From positions 248,001-312,000 of the forward strand of contig NZ_JAEUAW010000002.1 of NCBI RefSeq assembly GCF_019511665.1: a DNA stretch of 64,000 bases, written 5' to 3'. Source of the DNA: Microbacterium jejuense (GTDB taxonomy: Bacteria; Actinomycetota; Actinomycetes; Actinomycetales; Microbacteriaceae). The notes below the pieces were generated by a model, which saw only the letters and a program-made list of their open reading frames with translations, was not told the origin of the DNA and did no database searches. How positions within the stretch are numbered: position 1 is the stretch's first letter; each line of letters begins with the position of its first letter. Shown here in pieces: positions 43,045 to 50,931 of this stretch. The translations under genes were made by a program, and so were the position numbers.

Positions 43045-43497
43045 ATGGCAAAGCTCATTCTCACGAACGAGGTCGCCGGGCTCGGTAGCGCCGGTGATGT
43101 TGTCGAGGTCAAGAACGGGTACGCCCGCAACTACCTCATCCCCCAGGGCTTCGCGGTCGCGTGGACCCGCGGTGGCGAGAAGCAGGTGGCGTCGATCCGC
43201 GCCGCCCGCGAGGCGCGCGCGATCCACGACCACGAAGAGGCCGTGGCTCTCAAGAACAACCTCGAGACCAACAAGGTCCGCCTGGCCGTCAAGGCCGGCG
43301 CCGAGGGTCGTCTGTTCGGCGCGGTCAAGACCGTCGACGTGGCCGACGCCGTCAAGGCCGCCGGTCTCGGCGACCTCGACAAGCGCAAGATCCACATCAC
43401 CTCCCCGATCAAGTCGGTGGGCGAGCACGAGGCGACCGTTCGCCTCCGCGACGACCTCACCGCCGTGATCACGCTGCAGGTGGTCGCCGCCAAGTAA
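43045..43497 (+). CDS. rplI: 50S ribosomal protein L9
   Basis: Protein of 150 residues. The N-domain with [32 protein letters not shown] is diagnostic, followed by the long helix and the C-domain [60 protein letters not shown] overlaps the rpsR stop. Last gene of the operon; a strong terminator follows. Confidence 0.98.
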   Translation: MAKLILTNEVAGLGSAGDVVEVKNGYARNYLIPQGFAVAWTRGGEKQVASIRAAREARAIHDHEEAVALKNNLETNKVRLAVKAGAEGRLFGAVKTVDVADAVKAAGLGDLDKRKIHITSPIKSVGEHEATVRLRDDLTAVITLQVVAAK

Positions 43498-43512
43498 TCC
43501 TGGCGCACACGT

Positions 43513-43548
43513 ACGGATGCCGCAGACCTTCGGGTCTGCGGCATCCGT
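43513..43548 (+). terminator. Terminator of the ribosomal operon, GGATGCC type
   Basis: ACGGATGCCGCAGACC (43513-43528), loop TTCG, GGTCTGCGGCATCCGT (43533-43548): a perfect 16-pair stem with a UUCG tetraloop, 15 bases after the rplI stop, followed by CGTTCT. Its base is the inverted GGATGCCG/CGGCATCC pair. Confidence 0.9.
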
Positions 43549-43592
43549 CGTTCTCGGGCCGTCCTCGGCCGCTTCCGGGTCGGGCGCCGCCG

Positions 43593-44867
43593 TCAGAAGA
43601 TCCAGTTCGCGCCCGCGGCCACGGGCCACGACCAGGCCGCGGACGCCTGACGCAGCGCCTCGGGGGTGCGTGCGGTGACCAGACCCGCCTGGGCGAGCGA
43701 AGACAGGGTGACCGAGCCGAGGTGCGCGGCGCCGAGCTCCCGGATGTCGAGCACGAGGTCGGGCTCGGCCTCGGTGCGCTCCACCGCGGCGTGGCCCCAT
43801 GCCTCCGCGTGGACGCGCCACCGCCCGGCGTTGGCCGGGAGCATCGCGTCGGTCACCTCGATCACGACATCGACGTCGCCGGCGTACGCGCGCTGCGACA
43901 GCGCCGCGGGCAGGTCGACGATGCGGATCCAGCTGTTGTCCTGGTAGTCGGGCACAGCCGCGCGGATGTCGACCAGCAGCGACACGATCGGGTCGTCGAC
44001 GGGAAGGTTCGCGATCTGCACCTTGCTGGTGAGGTCGAGGTCCAGCAGCACCGACCACATCCGGTGCGCGGCGGGAGCCGTCAGAGCGACCGCCTCGCGC
44101 ACGTGCACGGTGCCCTCGGCGCCCGCGCGCCCCCACGAGCTCGACCGGCGGAAGGTCGCGTACGCCACCGGCGTGCCGTCGCCGGCGCGCACCAGCAGTA
44201 CGCGCAGCGCCTCCTTGCCGCCCCGGTGGATCGGGGCGTCGGTCTCGCGCGCGGTGCGCTGCTCCGGCGTCTCGCGGGTCGCCCAGCCCGGACGGCCGAG
44301 ACCCTCGGGCACGCGCGCGTAGTCCCGGTGGATGCTCGCGACGATCGGGCCGTGGGTGGCGGCATCCCATTCCTCCAGCGCGACCTCCAGCTCGGACGAA
44401 CCCGGCACGGGCCGCAGGGCCGCACCCCGGGGAATCGTGAGGCTCACCTGCGTGGATGCCATGCCGTAGCCGAAGCGCCCGTAGATCGGGGTCTCGGCGG
44501 CCATGAGCCCAGAGATCGGCTCGCCGTGTGCGAGGCAGTCGGCGAAGTGGTGCTCGATCATGCCGCGAAGGATGCCGCGCCGCCGGTGCCCCGGATGCAC
44601 ACCCACCCACGTCAGCCATCCGCACGACACCTCGGCGCCGGGGACCGGATATGCCCGCAGGGGATAGGCGCCGTGGAAGCCCGCGAGCGGCTCTTCGTCG
44701 CTGCCGCGGACGACGCCGTAGGTGCGGTCCCAGCTGAGGGGGCTCGGGAGTTCGCGCAGGGCCTGGACGGTGTCGCTCGTCGGGAACGCCCACACGTCGA
44801 GCAGCAGCACGTCGTCGAGGCGCTCGGAGGGGACCGGGATCAGTCGGTAGGGCTCAGGGAAGGGCAT
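43593..44867 (-). CDS. Eis-type GNAT N-acetyltransferase
   Basis: Cytoplasmic acetyltransferase of 424 residues with the Eis layout: GNAT domain 1 with acetyl-CoA loop VGVHPGHRRRGILRGMIEHHF (about 85-110) and ETPIYGRFGYGMAS, a second degenerate GNAT domain (about 165-300), and the SCP2-like C-terminal domain ending in the free carboxylate of WIF, which in Eis serves catalysis. Eis enzymes acetylate several amines of aminoglycosides or polyamines. ATG 44867 has GGAGGG almost touching it, so the start may be leaderless. Confidence 0.9.
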   Translation of the reverse strand: MPFPEPYRLIPVPSERLDDVLLLDVWAFPTSDTVQALRELPSPLSWDRTYGVVRGSDEEPLAGFHGAYPLRAYPVPGAEVSCGWLTWVGVHPGHRRRGILRGMIEHHFADCLAHGEPISGLMAAETPIYGRFGYGMASTQVSLTIPRGAALRPVPGSSELEVALEEWDAATHGPIVASIHRDYARVPEGLGRPGWATRETPEQRTARETDAPIHRGGKEALRVLLVRAGDGTPVAYATFRRSSSWGRAGAEGTVHVREAVALTAPAAHRMWSVLLDLDLTSKVQIANLPVDDPIVSLLVDIRAAVPDYQDNSWIRIVDLPAALSQRAYAGDVDVVIEVTDAMLPANAGRWRVHAEAWGHAAVERTEAEPDLVLDIRELGAAHLGSVTLSSLAQAGLVTARTPEALRQASAAWSWPVAAGANWIF

Positions 44868-44948
44868 CCCTCCACTCTGGCGAGCGCCTGCCTGCCGCGC
44901 AACGCGACGCGGGGAGACGGCCCGACGCGAGGTGGCCGGGTGCATGAA

Positions 44949-44990
44949 GAAGTGGATGCCGCGAGCCCCCCGGGTCGCGGCATCCACTTC
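44949..44990. terminator. GGATGCC-type hairpin in the gap before Eis
   Basis: GAAGTGGATGCCGCGA (44949-44964) pairs perfectly with TCGCGGCATCCACTTC (44975-44990), loop 10. It is in the 330-base gap 44868-45197, which besides this and the hairpin at 45110-45140 shows no supported gene. Confidence 0.65.
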
Positions 44991-45109
44991 ATTCCCCTCG
45001 AGCCGCGGCGTCCGGTCCAGGCAGAGACGGACGCCGCGGTCGAGGCGTTGAGGCCCCCGACCCCGCCGGTCCAGGCGAGAACGTCGGCGAGGTCGGGGGC
45101 GGTTCGGGG

Positions 45110-45140
45110 GCGGGAGGACCGGCTGGATCGGTCCTCCCGC
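45110..45140 (-). terminator. Terminator of the DPT-repeat surface protein gene
   Basis: GCGGGAGGACCG (45110-45121) and CGGTCCTCCCGC (45129-45140) make a perfect 12-pair stem with a 7-base loop, 57 bases past the surface-protein stop on the minus strand. Confidence 0.7.
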
Positions 45141-45197
45141 CTGCTCACGCGGAGTCGGGGCGAGGGCGTCTGGGGAACGTCGACTTGCCCCGTCGAC

Positions 45198-46811
45198 TCA
45201 CGCGGAGCGGCGCCGCGACGCGCGCGCGAACGCGCCCGCCACCAGGAGCATCAGTCCCAGCAGCAGGAACGGGAGTGCGCCCGCCCCTCCTGTCGCGGCG
45301 AGTGTGGAGGCAGCGCCGGCGTCAGCCGTCGAGCCCGTGATCCCGTCGCCGCCGTTCGAGCCGCCGTTCGAGCCGCCGTCACCGGGGTTGGTGGGGTCGG
45401 TCGGGTCCGTCGGGTCCGTCGGGTCCGTCGGGTCCGTCGGGTCCGTCGGGTCGGTCGGGTCGGTCGGGTCGGTCGGGTCCGTGGGATCCGTGGGATCCGT
45501 CGGGTCCGTCGGGTCCGTGTCGCCGAGCAGGTCGGTGAGCAGGTCATCGACCAGCCCGGTGTTGTCCACCGCGTCCGTCAGGTTGTCGCCCACGTTCTGC
45601 ACCGTGTCGGAGACGGCCCCAAGGACGTCGCCGCCGCTGAGCAGCTCGTCGACGATGGTGCCGGCGTCGCCGACCGCGTCGTTGACGAGACCGTCGAGCA
45701 CCTGGTCGGCGGTGTTGCCGGTCGCGTGGGTCACCGTGGTGCCGAGGTCCGAGCCGAGGTCGGAGACCGTCGTGCCCAGGTCTTCGACCACGCCGTCGAC
45801 GTCGCCGTCCAGCAGGTCGCCGACGGTGTTGTCGAGATTGTCGACCGCGTTGCCCACGAGACCGCCCTCGACCAGGATGCCGTCGCCCACCACGTCGTTC
45901 AGACCGGAGTCCTCACCGAGCAGGCCGTCGAGCAGGTCGCTGCCGGCAGTGGTGTCGGTGAGACCGTCGAGCAGGTCGCCCACGGCGTCCGTGACGGGCT
46001 CGAGCGCGCCGTCCTCGCCCAGGATCGGATCGAGGATGCTGTCGCCGACGAGTCCGTCGACCAGGCCGTTGTCCTCGGTGAGACCGGTGAGCAGGCCGTC
46101 AGCGTCGTCCGTCGGGGTGTTCGGCGTCGCCGTCGGACCGCCCTCGAGCGTCTGCTGCAGCGCGTCCTGCGCGAGGCCGGACGTGTCGGTGGCGTCGGCG
46201 GTGTTGTCGCCGAGGTCCTGCACCAGGTTCTGCAGGCCGGCAGCCGGGTCGTCGCCGTTCAGGATGCCGCCCACATCGGTGAGCGCGTCGGCCACGATCC
46301 CGTCGATCACCTGGTCGTCGGTGTTCTGCGCGGCGGCCGTCACCGTCTGGCCGACGTCGGAGCCGAGGTCTTCGACCGTGGTGCCGAGGTTCGTGACAGC
46401 ACCCTGCACGTCGCCCGCGGCGAGGTCGTTGAGCACGGCGTCGCCGTTCTCGGCGAGGTTGCCGACGGTGCCGCCCTCGACGAGCGCGCCGTCGCCCACG
46501 ACGTCGTTGAGTGCGCTGTCGTCGCCGGTCAGCGCTTCGGTGACGACGGTTCCGGCGGTGGTGCCGGTCACACCGTCGACCACCGCGGCCACCGCGCCGG
46601 TGACGGGCGCGACCGCGCCGTCATCGCCCAGCAGCGGGTCGACGATGCCGTCGCCCACGAGAGCGTCGACCGGGCCGTTGTCCGCGACGACCGACGTCAG
46701 CAGATTCGGATCAGAGGGCGTCTCGGCCGCATTTGCGACCGTCGCGCCGAGCAGCGTGATGCCGCCCGCGATGAGCGTGCCCAAGAGGGCGCGCTTGTAG
46801 AAAGTACGCAT
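45198..46811 (-). CDS. Cell-wall-anchored repeat protein with (DPT)n stalk
   Basis: Surface protein of 537 residues. A signal peptide (FYKRALLGTLIAGGITLLGATVANAAE) precedes two long related repeats (about 35-190 and 240-410) sharing DNGLVDGLVGDSILDPILGEDGALEPVTDAV, DDVVGDG.LVEGG.VGN and DLGTTV.DLGSD. A stalk of about 13 Asp-Pro-Thr repeats and a Gly/Ser segment follow. The C-terminus LAATGGAGALPFLLLGLMLLVAGAFARASRRRSA is a sortase-type signal with LAATG in place of LPxTG. Very acidic. AAAGGGGAA precedes the ATG at 46811. Role unknown; adhesion or S-layer-like function is possible. Confidence 0.82.
   Translation of the reverse strand: MRTFYKRALLGTLIAGGITLLGATVANAAETPSDPNLLTSVVADNGPVDALVGDGIVDPLLGDDGAVAPVTGAVAAVVDGVTGTTAGTVVTEALTGDDSALNDVVGDGALVEGGTVGNLAENGDAVLNDLAAGDVQGAVTNLGTTVEDLGSDVGQTVTAAAQNTDDQVIDGIVADALTDVGGILNGDDPAAGLQNLVQDLGDNTADATDTSGLAQDALQQTLEGGPTATPNTPTDDADGLLTGLTEDNGLVDGLVGDSILDPILGEDGALEPVTDAVGDLLDGLTDTTAGSDLLDGLLGEDSGLNDVVGDGILVEGGLVGNAVDNLDNTVGDLLDGDVDGVVEDLGTTVSDLGSDLGTTVTHATGNTADQVLDGLVNDAVGDAGTIVDELLSGGDVLGAVSDTVQNVGDNLTDAVDNTGLVDDLLTDLLGDTDPTDPTDPTDPTDPTDPTDPTDPTDPTDPTDPTDPTDPTDPTNPGDGGSNGGSNGGDGITGSTADAGAASTLAATGGAGALPFLLLGLMLLVAGAFARASRRRSA
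45391..45518. repeat. 9-base microsatellite encoding Asp-Pro-Thr
   Basis: About 14 units of GGGTCSGTC or GGGATCCGTG-like 9-mers run head to tail inside the surface protein gene, read on the minus strand as Asp-Pro-Thr codons. Unit number could change by slippage without shifting the frame, altering stalk length. Confidence 0.9.
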
Positions 46812-46943
46812 GGTGTTCCCCTTTGTGTGTTGATCGGTTCGCAGCGGCGCGATGTGCGTCAGCGCTGCATGGCGCGTGAGGGCGCGCCGAAGCTCTGCCG
46901 TCATGGCCGGCTCGGATGAGCACAGGCGACGGCTGCGAGCCGA

Positions 46944-47984
46944 TCAGTCGGGGGAGACGTCGGTGGAAGCGAGAGGCGCCGGCGGCGCGAGCTCGTCCTC
47001 GGGCCCTGCTCGACGCACCCAGGCACGGTCTGCATCGAGAGGATCGAGGGCGACGAACGCCCAGGCGCCGGGACCCGCACCGCCGGATCCCGCAGAAGAA
47101 GATGCGGGGAGGCAGAGCCCGCCCCCGCTGCTGGTGGCTCCGCCCCCGCTGGACGCGGGCCCGGAGGAAGAGACGACAGCCTCGGCGGTATCCGTGACAG
47201 CGGCCGCGGCAGCGGCGCTCCAGGTACCGCGGGCGACCGCGGCCGACGGGGACGTCGGGCCGGCGGCATCCGTCGGTCCCGCCAGGGCGGCGTCGACGAC
47301 GCCGGCGTCCGTGGCGGGCACATCGGAGGGAACCGAGGGGTCGAACGACCCGGGAAGACCGGGAAGGCCCGGAAGCGTCGGCACGTCGATGCCGGGCGCG
47401 GGCTGGCCGATGGTCGTGCCGGTCTCGTCGACCGCGTCGACCACGCCGCCCACGACGCCGCCGAGCGTGTCGTCGACCGTTCCGCCGAGGTCGGTGACGG
47501 CGTCGTCCAGGCCGATGCCCGACACGATGCCGCCGACCACGGGAACCTGCGTCACGACGTCCACGACGGGCTGCGTCACGCCGCTGACCACGCCGCCCGA
47601 CACCACCTGGGTGACGGGAGCGGTGACTGTGGTGACGGTGTTCGTGACGACGGAGCCGACCGACTGGACAACCTGGCTGACCGGGCGCTGCACCGGCGCC
47701 GGCGCGACCGAGACGACCGTGTTCACGACGCCGGTGACGGCGGTGGTGGTGGTCGAGACCGTGCCGGTGACGGTGCTCGTGAGCGTCGACGCGGTCGAAT
47801 CGACCGCGGAGGTCACGGCGCCGAGGACACCCCCGAGCAGTCCGTCGTGGTCTCCGTCGTCGGCGTGCGCGTTCCCGAGGCCGAGGCCCAGGACGAGCGA
47901 GACGACGATCCAGGCGAACGCGGCACCCGTCCCGATCAGGGCCAGTCGCACGATCCTCGGCAGCTGCCGGACTGTGGTCTCCAC
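46944..47984 (-). CDS. Exported Val/Thr-rich protein (hypothetical)
   Basis: Protein of 346 residues. One N-terminal hydrophobic helix (VRLALIGTGAAFAWIVVSLVLGLGLGNAHAD) acts as signal or anchor. A long Val/Thr/Gly repeat region follows (TVTGTVSTTTTAVTGVVNTVVSVAPAPVQRPVSQVVQSVGSVVTNTV; GGTVDDTLGGVVGGVVDAV), similar in style to its neighbour. The tail is Ala/Ser/Gly-rich and acidic, without a sortase motif. The GTG at 47984 is chosen because GGGAGG lies six bases before it; the in-frame GTG at 47990 is too close to that site. Function unknown. Confidence 0.7.
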   Translation of the reverse strand: METTVRQLPRIVRLALIGTGAAFAWIVVSLVLGLGLGNAHADDGDHDGLLGGVLGAVTSAVDSTASTLTSTVTGTVSTTTTAVTGVVNTVVSVAPAPVQRPVSQVVQSVGSVVTNTVTTVTAPVTQVVSGGVVSGVTQPVVDVVTQVPVVGGIVSGIGLDDAVTDLGGTVDDTLGGVVGGVVDAVDETGTTIGQPAPGIDVPTLPGLPGLPGSFDPSVPSDVPATDAGVVDAALAGPTDAAGPTSPSAAVARGTWSAAAAAAVTDTAEAVVSSSGPASSGGGATSSGGGLCLPASSSAGSGGAGPGAWAFVALDPLDADRAWVRRAGPEDELAPPAPLASTDVSPD

Positions 47985-48171
47985 GTTCACCTCCCACGAC
48001 GAATAAGCCCGCACATCCGGATTCGGATCGTGGAACGGCCGAACGGATCGTGCGTGAGGGTGCCTGGACCTCCGAGAGTACCGCCTCGTCCGACGTGATG
48101 TCCAGAGCTTCTTCCCGTTCGGACCGACATCGCGCTCGCGCACGCGGGAAGAGCCCTGTGTTCCCGGGAAT

Positions 48172-48368
48172 TGTGCACAGCCCACAGCGGCGCGCCCAAC
48201 CTTCAACCTCTGCTTCAACCACGTATCCCTCCACAGGGTGTGGATTCGTGGATGCCCGGTCAGAGGCTGTTTCGGCGATATATCCCCCAGATATCCCGGT
48301 AGTTCTCCACAGAGGTTCTTCACAGGCGTGTCGGCGTTTCTCTCAGGCTTTCCACACAGTTATCCACA
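48172..48368. promoter_or_regulatory. DnaA-box-like cluster upstream of dnaB
   Basis: The 497-base gap 47985-48481 holds no gene. TTATCCACA at 48360-48368 is a perfect DnaA box. TTGTGCACA (48172-48180) and TTCTCCACA (48303-48311) differ from DnaA boxes by one base; CTCCACAGG (48228-48236), TTCTTCACA (48316-48324) and TTTCCACAC (48350-48358) are weaker. AT-richer GATATATCCCCCAGATATCC (48279-48298) lies between. DnaA could regulate dnaB or be titrated here. Confidence 0.65.
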
Positions 48369-48481
48369 GGTCGTGTTGCGAGTGTCGGAGGCCGTCCTTA
48401 GCGTGGTCAACGGCCAACCGGGGGCGCGGCAATACGCGCGCGATCGGACGATGCAGCGAGCGAGAAGGGGACGCGCAGCCT

Positions 48482-49870
48482 ATGTCGATCGCCGACATCT
48501 CCGAAGAGCGCATGGGGGGCCCTCGCGACGGCGGCCGCAGCGACTACGAGCGCACTCCCCCGCATGACCTCCTCGCCGAGCAGAGCGCGCTCGGCGGCAT
48601 GCTGCTCTCGAAGGATGCGGTGGCCGACGTCATCGAGACGCTCCGGGGCACGGACTTCTACATCCCGAAGCACGAGCTGATCTTCGAGGCGATCCTCACC
48701 CTGTACTCGCACGGCGAGCCGACCGACGTCGTCGCCGTCACCGACGAGCTGATCAAGACCGGCGACCTGCAGCGCGCCGGCGGTGCGGACTATCTGCACA
48801 CGCTCACCTCGATCGTCCCGACCGCCGCCAACGCCGGCTACTACGCGTCGATCGTGTCGGAGCGCGCACTGCTGCGCCGCCTCGTCGAGGCCGGCACGCG
48901 CATCGTGCAGATGGGCTACTCGGGCCAGGGTGAGGCGCTCGACCTCGTCAACAACGCGCAGGCCGAGATCTACTCCGTCACGGGCGCCGAGCAGGCCGAG
49001 GACTACGTGCCGCTGACGATCGCGGTGGATGCCGCGGTCGAAGAGATCGAGGCCGCTCGTGGCCGCGACGGTCAGATGACCGGCATCCCGACCGGCTTCT
49101 CGGGTCTCGACCAGCTCACCAACGGTCTGCACCCCGGCCAGATGATCATCATCGCGGCGCGACCCGCGATGGGTAAGTCGACGCTCGCGCTCGACTTCGC
49201 GCGGTCCGCCGCCGTCAAGCACGGCATGCCCACGATCTTCTTCTCACTCGAGATGGGGCGCAGCGAGATCGCCATGCGCCTGCTCAGCGCCGAAGGTGCG
49301 ATCCCGCTGCAGTCGATGCGCAAGGGCACGCTCGACTCGCGCGACTGGACGACGGTCGCCGCCACCCGCGGACGCATCAACGACGCGCCGCTGTACATCG
49401 ACGACAGCCCCAACATGACGCTCGTCGAGATCCGCGCGAAGTGCCGCCGGCTCAAGCAGCGCGCCGGCCTCAAGCTCGTCGTGATCGACTACCTGCAGCT
49501 CATGACCTCGGGCAAGCGAGTGGAGTCGCGTCAGCAGGAGGTCTCGGAGTTCTCGCGTGCCCTCAAGCTGCTGGCGAAGGAGCTCGGCGTTCCCGTGATC
49601 GCCCTGTCGCAGCTGAACCGAGGTGCCGAGCAGCGCGCCGACAAGAAGCCGGCGCTGAGCGACCTGCGTGAGTCGGGCTCGATCGAGCAGGACGCCGACA
49701 TGGTGGTGCTGCTGCACCGCGAGGCGGCGTACGAGAAGGATTCACCGCGCGCCGGCGAGGCCGACCTCATTGTGGCGAAGCACCGCAACGGCCCGACCGA
49801 CACCATCACGGTCGCGTTCCAGGGTCACTTCTCGCGCTTCACCGATATGGCGCCCGGCGACTTCGGGTGA
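48482..49870 (+). CDS. dnaB: Replicative DNA helicase DnaB
   Basis: Hexameric replication helicase of 462 residues. The N-domain is PPHDLLAEQSALGGMLLSKDAVADVIETLRGTDFYIPKHELIFEAI; the RecA-like domain has Walker A ARPAMGKSTLALDFARSAA (near 225-243), Walker B KLVVIDYLQLM, GVPVIALSQLNRGAEQRADKKPALSDLRESGSIEQDADMV and the Arg finger region VAKHRNGPTDTI. No intein is present, although this gene often carries one in relatives. ATG 48482; the open frame upstream through the DnaA-box region is not coding. Confidence 0.98.
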   Translation: MSIADISEERMGGPRDGGRSDYERTPPHDLLAEQSALGGMLLSKDAVADVIETLRGTDFYIPKHELIFEAILTLYSHGEPTDVVAVTDELIKTGDLQRAGGADYLHTLTSIVPTAANAGYYASIVSERALLRRLVEAGTRIVQMGYSGQGEALDLVNNAQAEIYSVTGAEQAEDYVPLTIAVDAAVEEIEAARGRDGQMTGIPTGFSGLDQLTNGLHPGQMIIIAARPAMGKSTLALDFARSAAVKHGMPTIFFSLEMGRSEIAMRLLSAEGAIPLQSMRKGTLDSRDWTTVAATRGRINDAPLYIDDSPNMTLVEIRAKCRRLKQRAGLKLVVIDYLQLMTSGKRVESRQQEVSEFSRALKLLAKELGVPVIALSQLNRGAEQRADKKPALSDLRESGSIEQDADMVVLLHREAAYEKDSPRAGEADLIVAKHRNGPTDTITVAFQGHFSRFTDMAPGDFG

Positions 49871-49877
49871 CGGGCGA

Positions 49878-49909
49878 CTGTCGCGCGTTCCCCCGCAGGC
49901 GCGGGACAG
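49878..49909. terminator. Hairpin between convergent dnaB and methyltransferase
   Basis: CTGTCGCGCG (49878-49887) and CGCGGGACAG (49900-49909) pair with one mismatch, loop of 12 bases, 8 bases after the dnaB stop. It could serve both strands. Confidence 0.55.
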
Positions 49910-49925
49910 CGATCAGGGCGCACGC

Positions 49926-50816
49926 TCAGTACGCAGGCTGAGCGAAGTTCAGGAGGAGCAGCTGCGGACGGCCGGAGATCGCGCGCGTCGCCTCGGGCAC
50001 GTATGCCATCAGAGACCATGGCCACGCCGACCAGTCGCCGATCTCGGTGCTCGGCTCGGGCATCGGCGAGCCGTCCACGTGGAGGGCCGGCTCCTCGCAG
50101 CCGCGCAACTCGAGTCCCGCGCCGAGCGCGGCCCGAAGATAGTCGCCGAGGGGATGCCGGAATGCCGGGGCGAGGCGGCGCTCGCCGTCAGTTCCTACAC
50201 CCTTGATGCCCGAGCCGATCGTCGTGAGCTCGCGATGCACGTCCGAGATGAGGAGCGCGCCGCCGGGGCGCAGCACGCGGGCGAACTCGGCGAACACCGG
50301 GCCGAGATCGCTCACGTGGACGAGCGCGAGCGCGCACACGACCACATCGACCGATCGGTCGGCGAGAGGCAGCCGATCGACTGAGCCCAGCTGGAACTGG
50401 CCCTGCGGAACGCGCTCTCGGGCGAGCTCGAGCATGTCCGGTGATCCGTCGACGCCGATCACGGTGTGGCCGAGGTCGGCGAGGATCCGCGCGAATCGCC
50501 CTGTGCCGCACGCGGCGTCCAGGGCGACGCCGACCGCGCGGTGCGCCAGCCATTCGGTGATGACCGGCTCGTCGATCGCGAAGAGGCCACCGCCCGCATT
50601 CGCGTCGTAGCCGGGCGCCTCCTGCTGATAGGCGACATCAGCGGTCACGCGCTCCGCGAGCACCCCGCGGTTCTGGAGCTTCTCGTCGGCGAGCAGCCGG
50701 CGGATCTCGGCGATCCGGTCTTCGACGAAGGCTCGATCGTGGTCACCGGCCCATGCGTCGAGCAGTGCGGACCCTTCGATGCCGAGCAGATACGCAAGAG
50801 GATCCTGGTAGATCAC
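49926..50816 (-). CDS. SAM-dependent methyltransferase
   Basis: Class I methyltransferase of 296 residues. The SAM site is VALDAACGTGRFARILADLGHTVIGVDGSPDMLELARERVP (motif I and II), with LPLADRSVDVVVCALALVHVSDLGPVFAEFARVLRPGGALLISDVH (motifs II-III). An N-terminal helical segment of 95 residues (DPLAYLLGIEGSALLDAWAGDHDRAFVEDRIAEIRRLLA) may hold substrate. The substrate is unknown. GTG 50816; the region upstream overlaps the divergent aminotransferase promoter. Confidence 0.88.
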   Translation of the reverse strand: MIYQDPLAYLLGIEGSALLDAWAGDHDRAFVEDRIAEIRRLLADEKLQNRGVLAERVTADVAYQQEAPGYDANAGGGLFAIDEPVITEWLAHRAVGVALDAACGTGRFARILADLGHTVIGVDGSPDMLELARERVPQGQFQLGSVDRLPLADRSVDVVVCALALVHVSDLGPVFAEFARVLRPGGALLISDVHRELTTIGSGIKGVGTDGERRLAPAFRHPLGDYLRAALGAGLELRGCEEPALHVDGSPMPEPSTEIGDWSAWPWSLMAYVPEATRAISGRPQLLLLNFAQPAY

Positions 50817-50931
50817 GATCGAGGAGCCTAGCCAGCGCCACGGGCGCACATCAAGGCACGACTGCCTCCTGCCGGCGGGCCTTCTCTCGCATGCGTCGCT
50901 GACGACCCGCGAACCTCCATAAGATGTGCGG

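Noticed and set aside
44991..45197. Small gene between Eis and the surface protein
   Set aside because: Open frames exist in several phases but lack a ribosome site and hydrophobic or conserved pattern; the stretch holds a terminator.
45304..46800. Plus-strand protein rich in Gly-Ser-Val repeats
   Set aside because: Antisense reading of the DPT microsatellite; the minus strand has signal peptide, sortase signal and ribosome site.
43161..46919. 1252-codon plus-strand open frame
   Set aside because: It runs antisense to Eis and the DPT protein and across rplI in another frame; Arg/Gly-rich composition is that of a GC-rich shadow, with no motifs.
47985..48481. Chromosomal origin oriC
   Set aside because: DnaA boxes are present, but dnaA, dnaN and rpmH are not; dnaB and the ribosomal operon are often near oriC without being it.
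48050..48481. N-terminal extension of DnaB
   Set aside because: The frame is open but covers the DnaA boxes and has no DnaB homology; MSIADISEERM at 48482 is a normal start.
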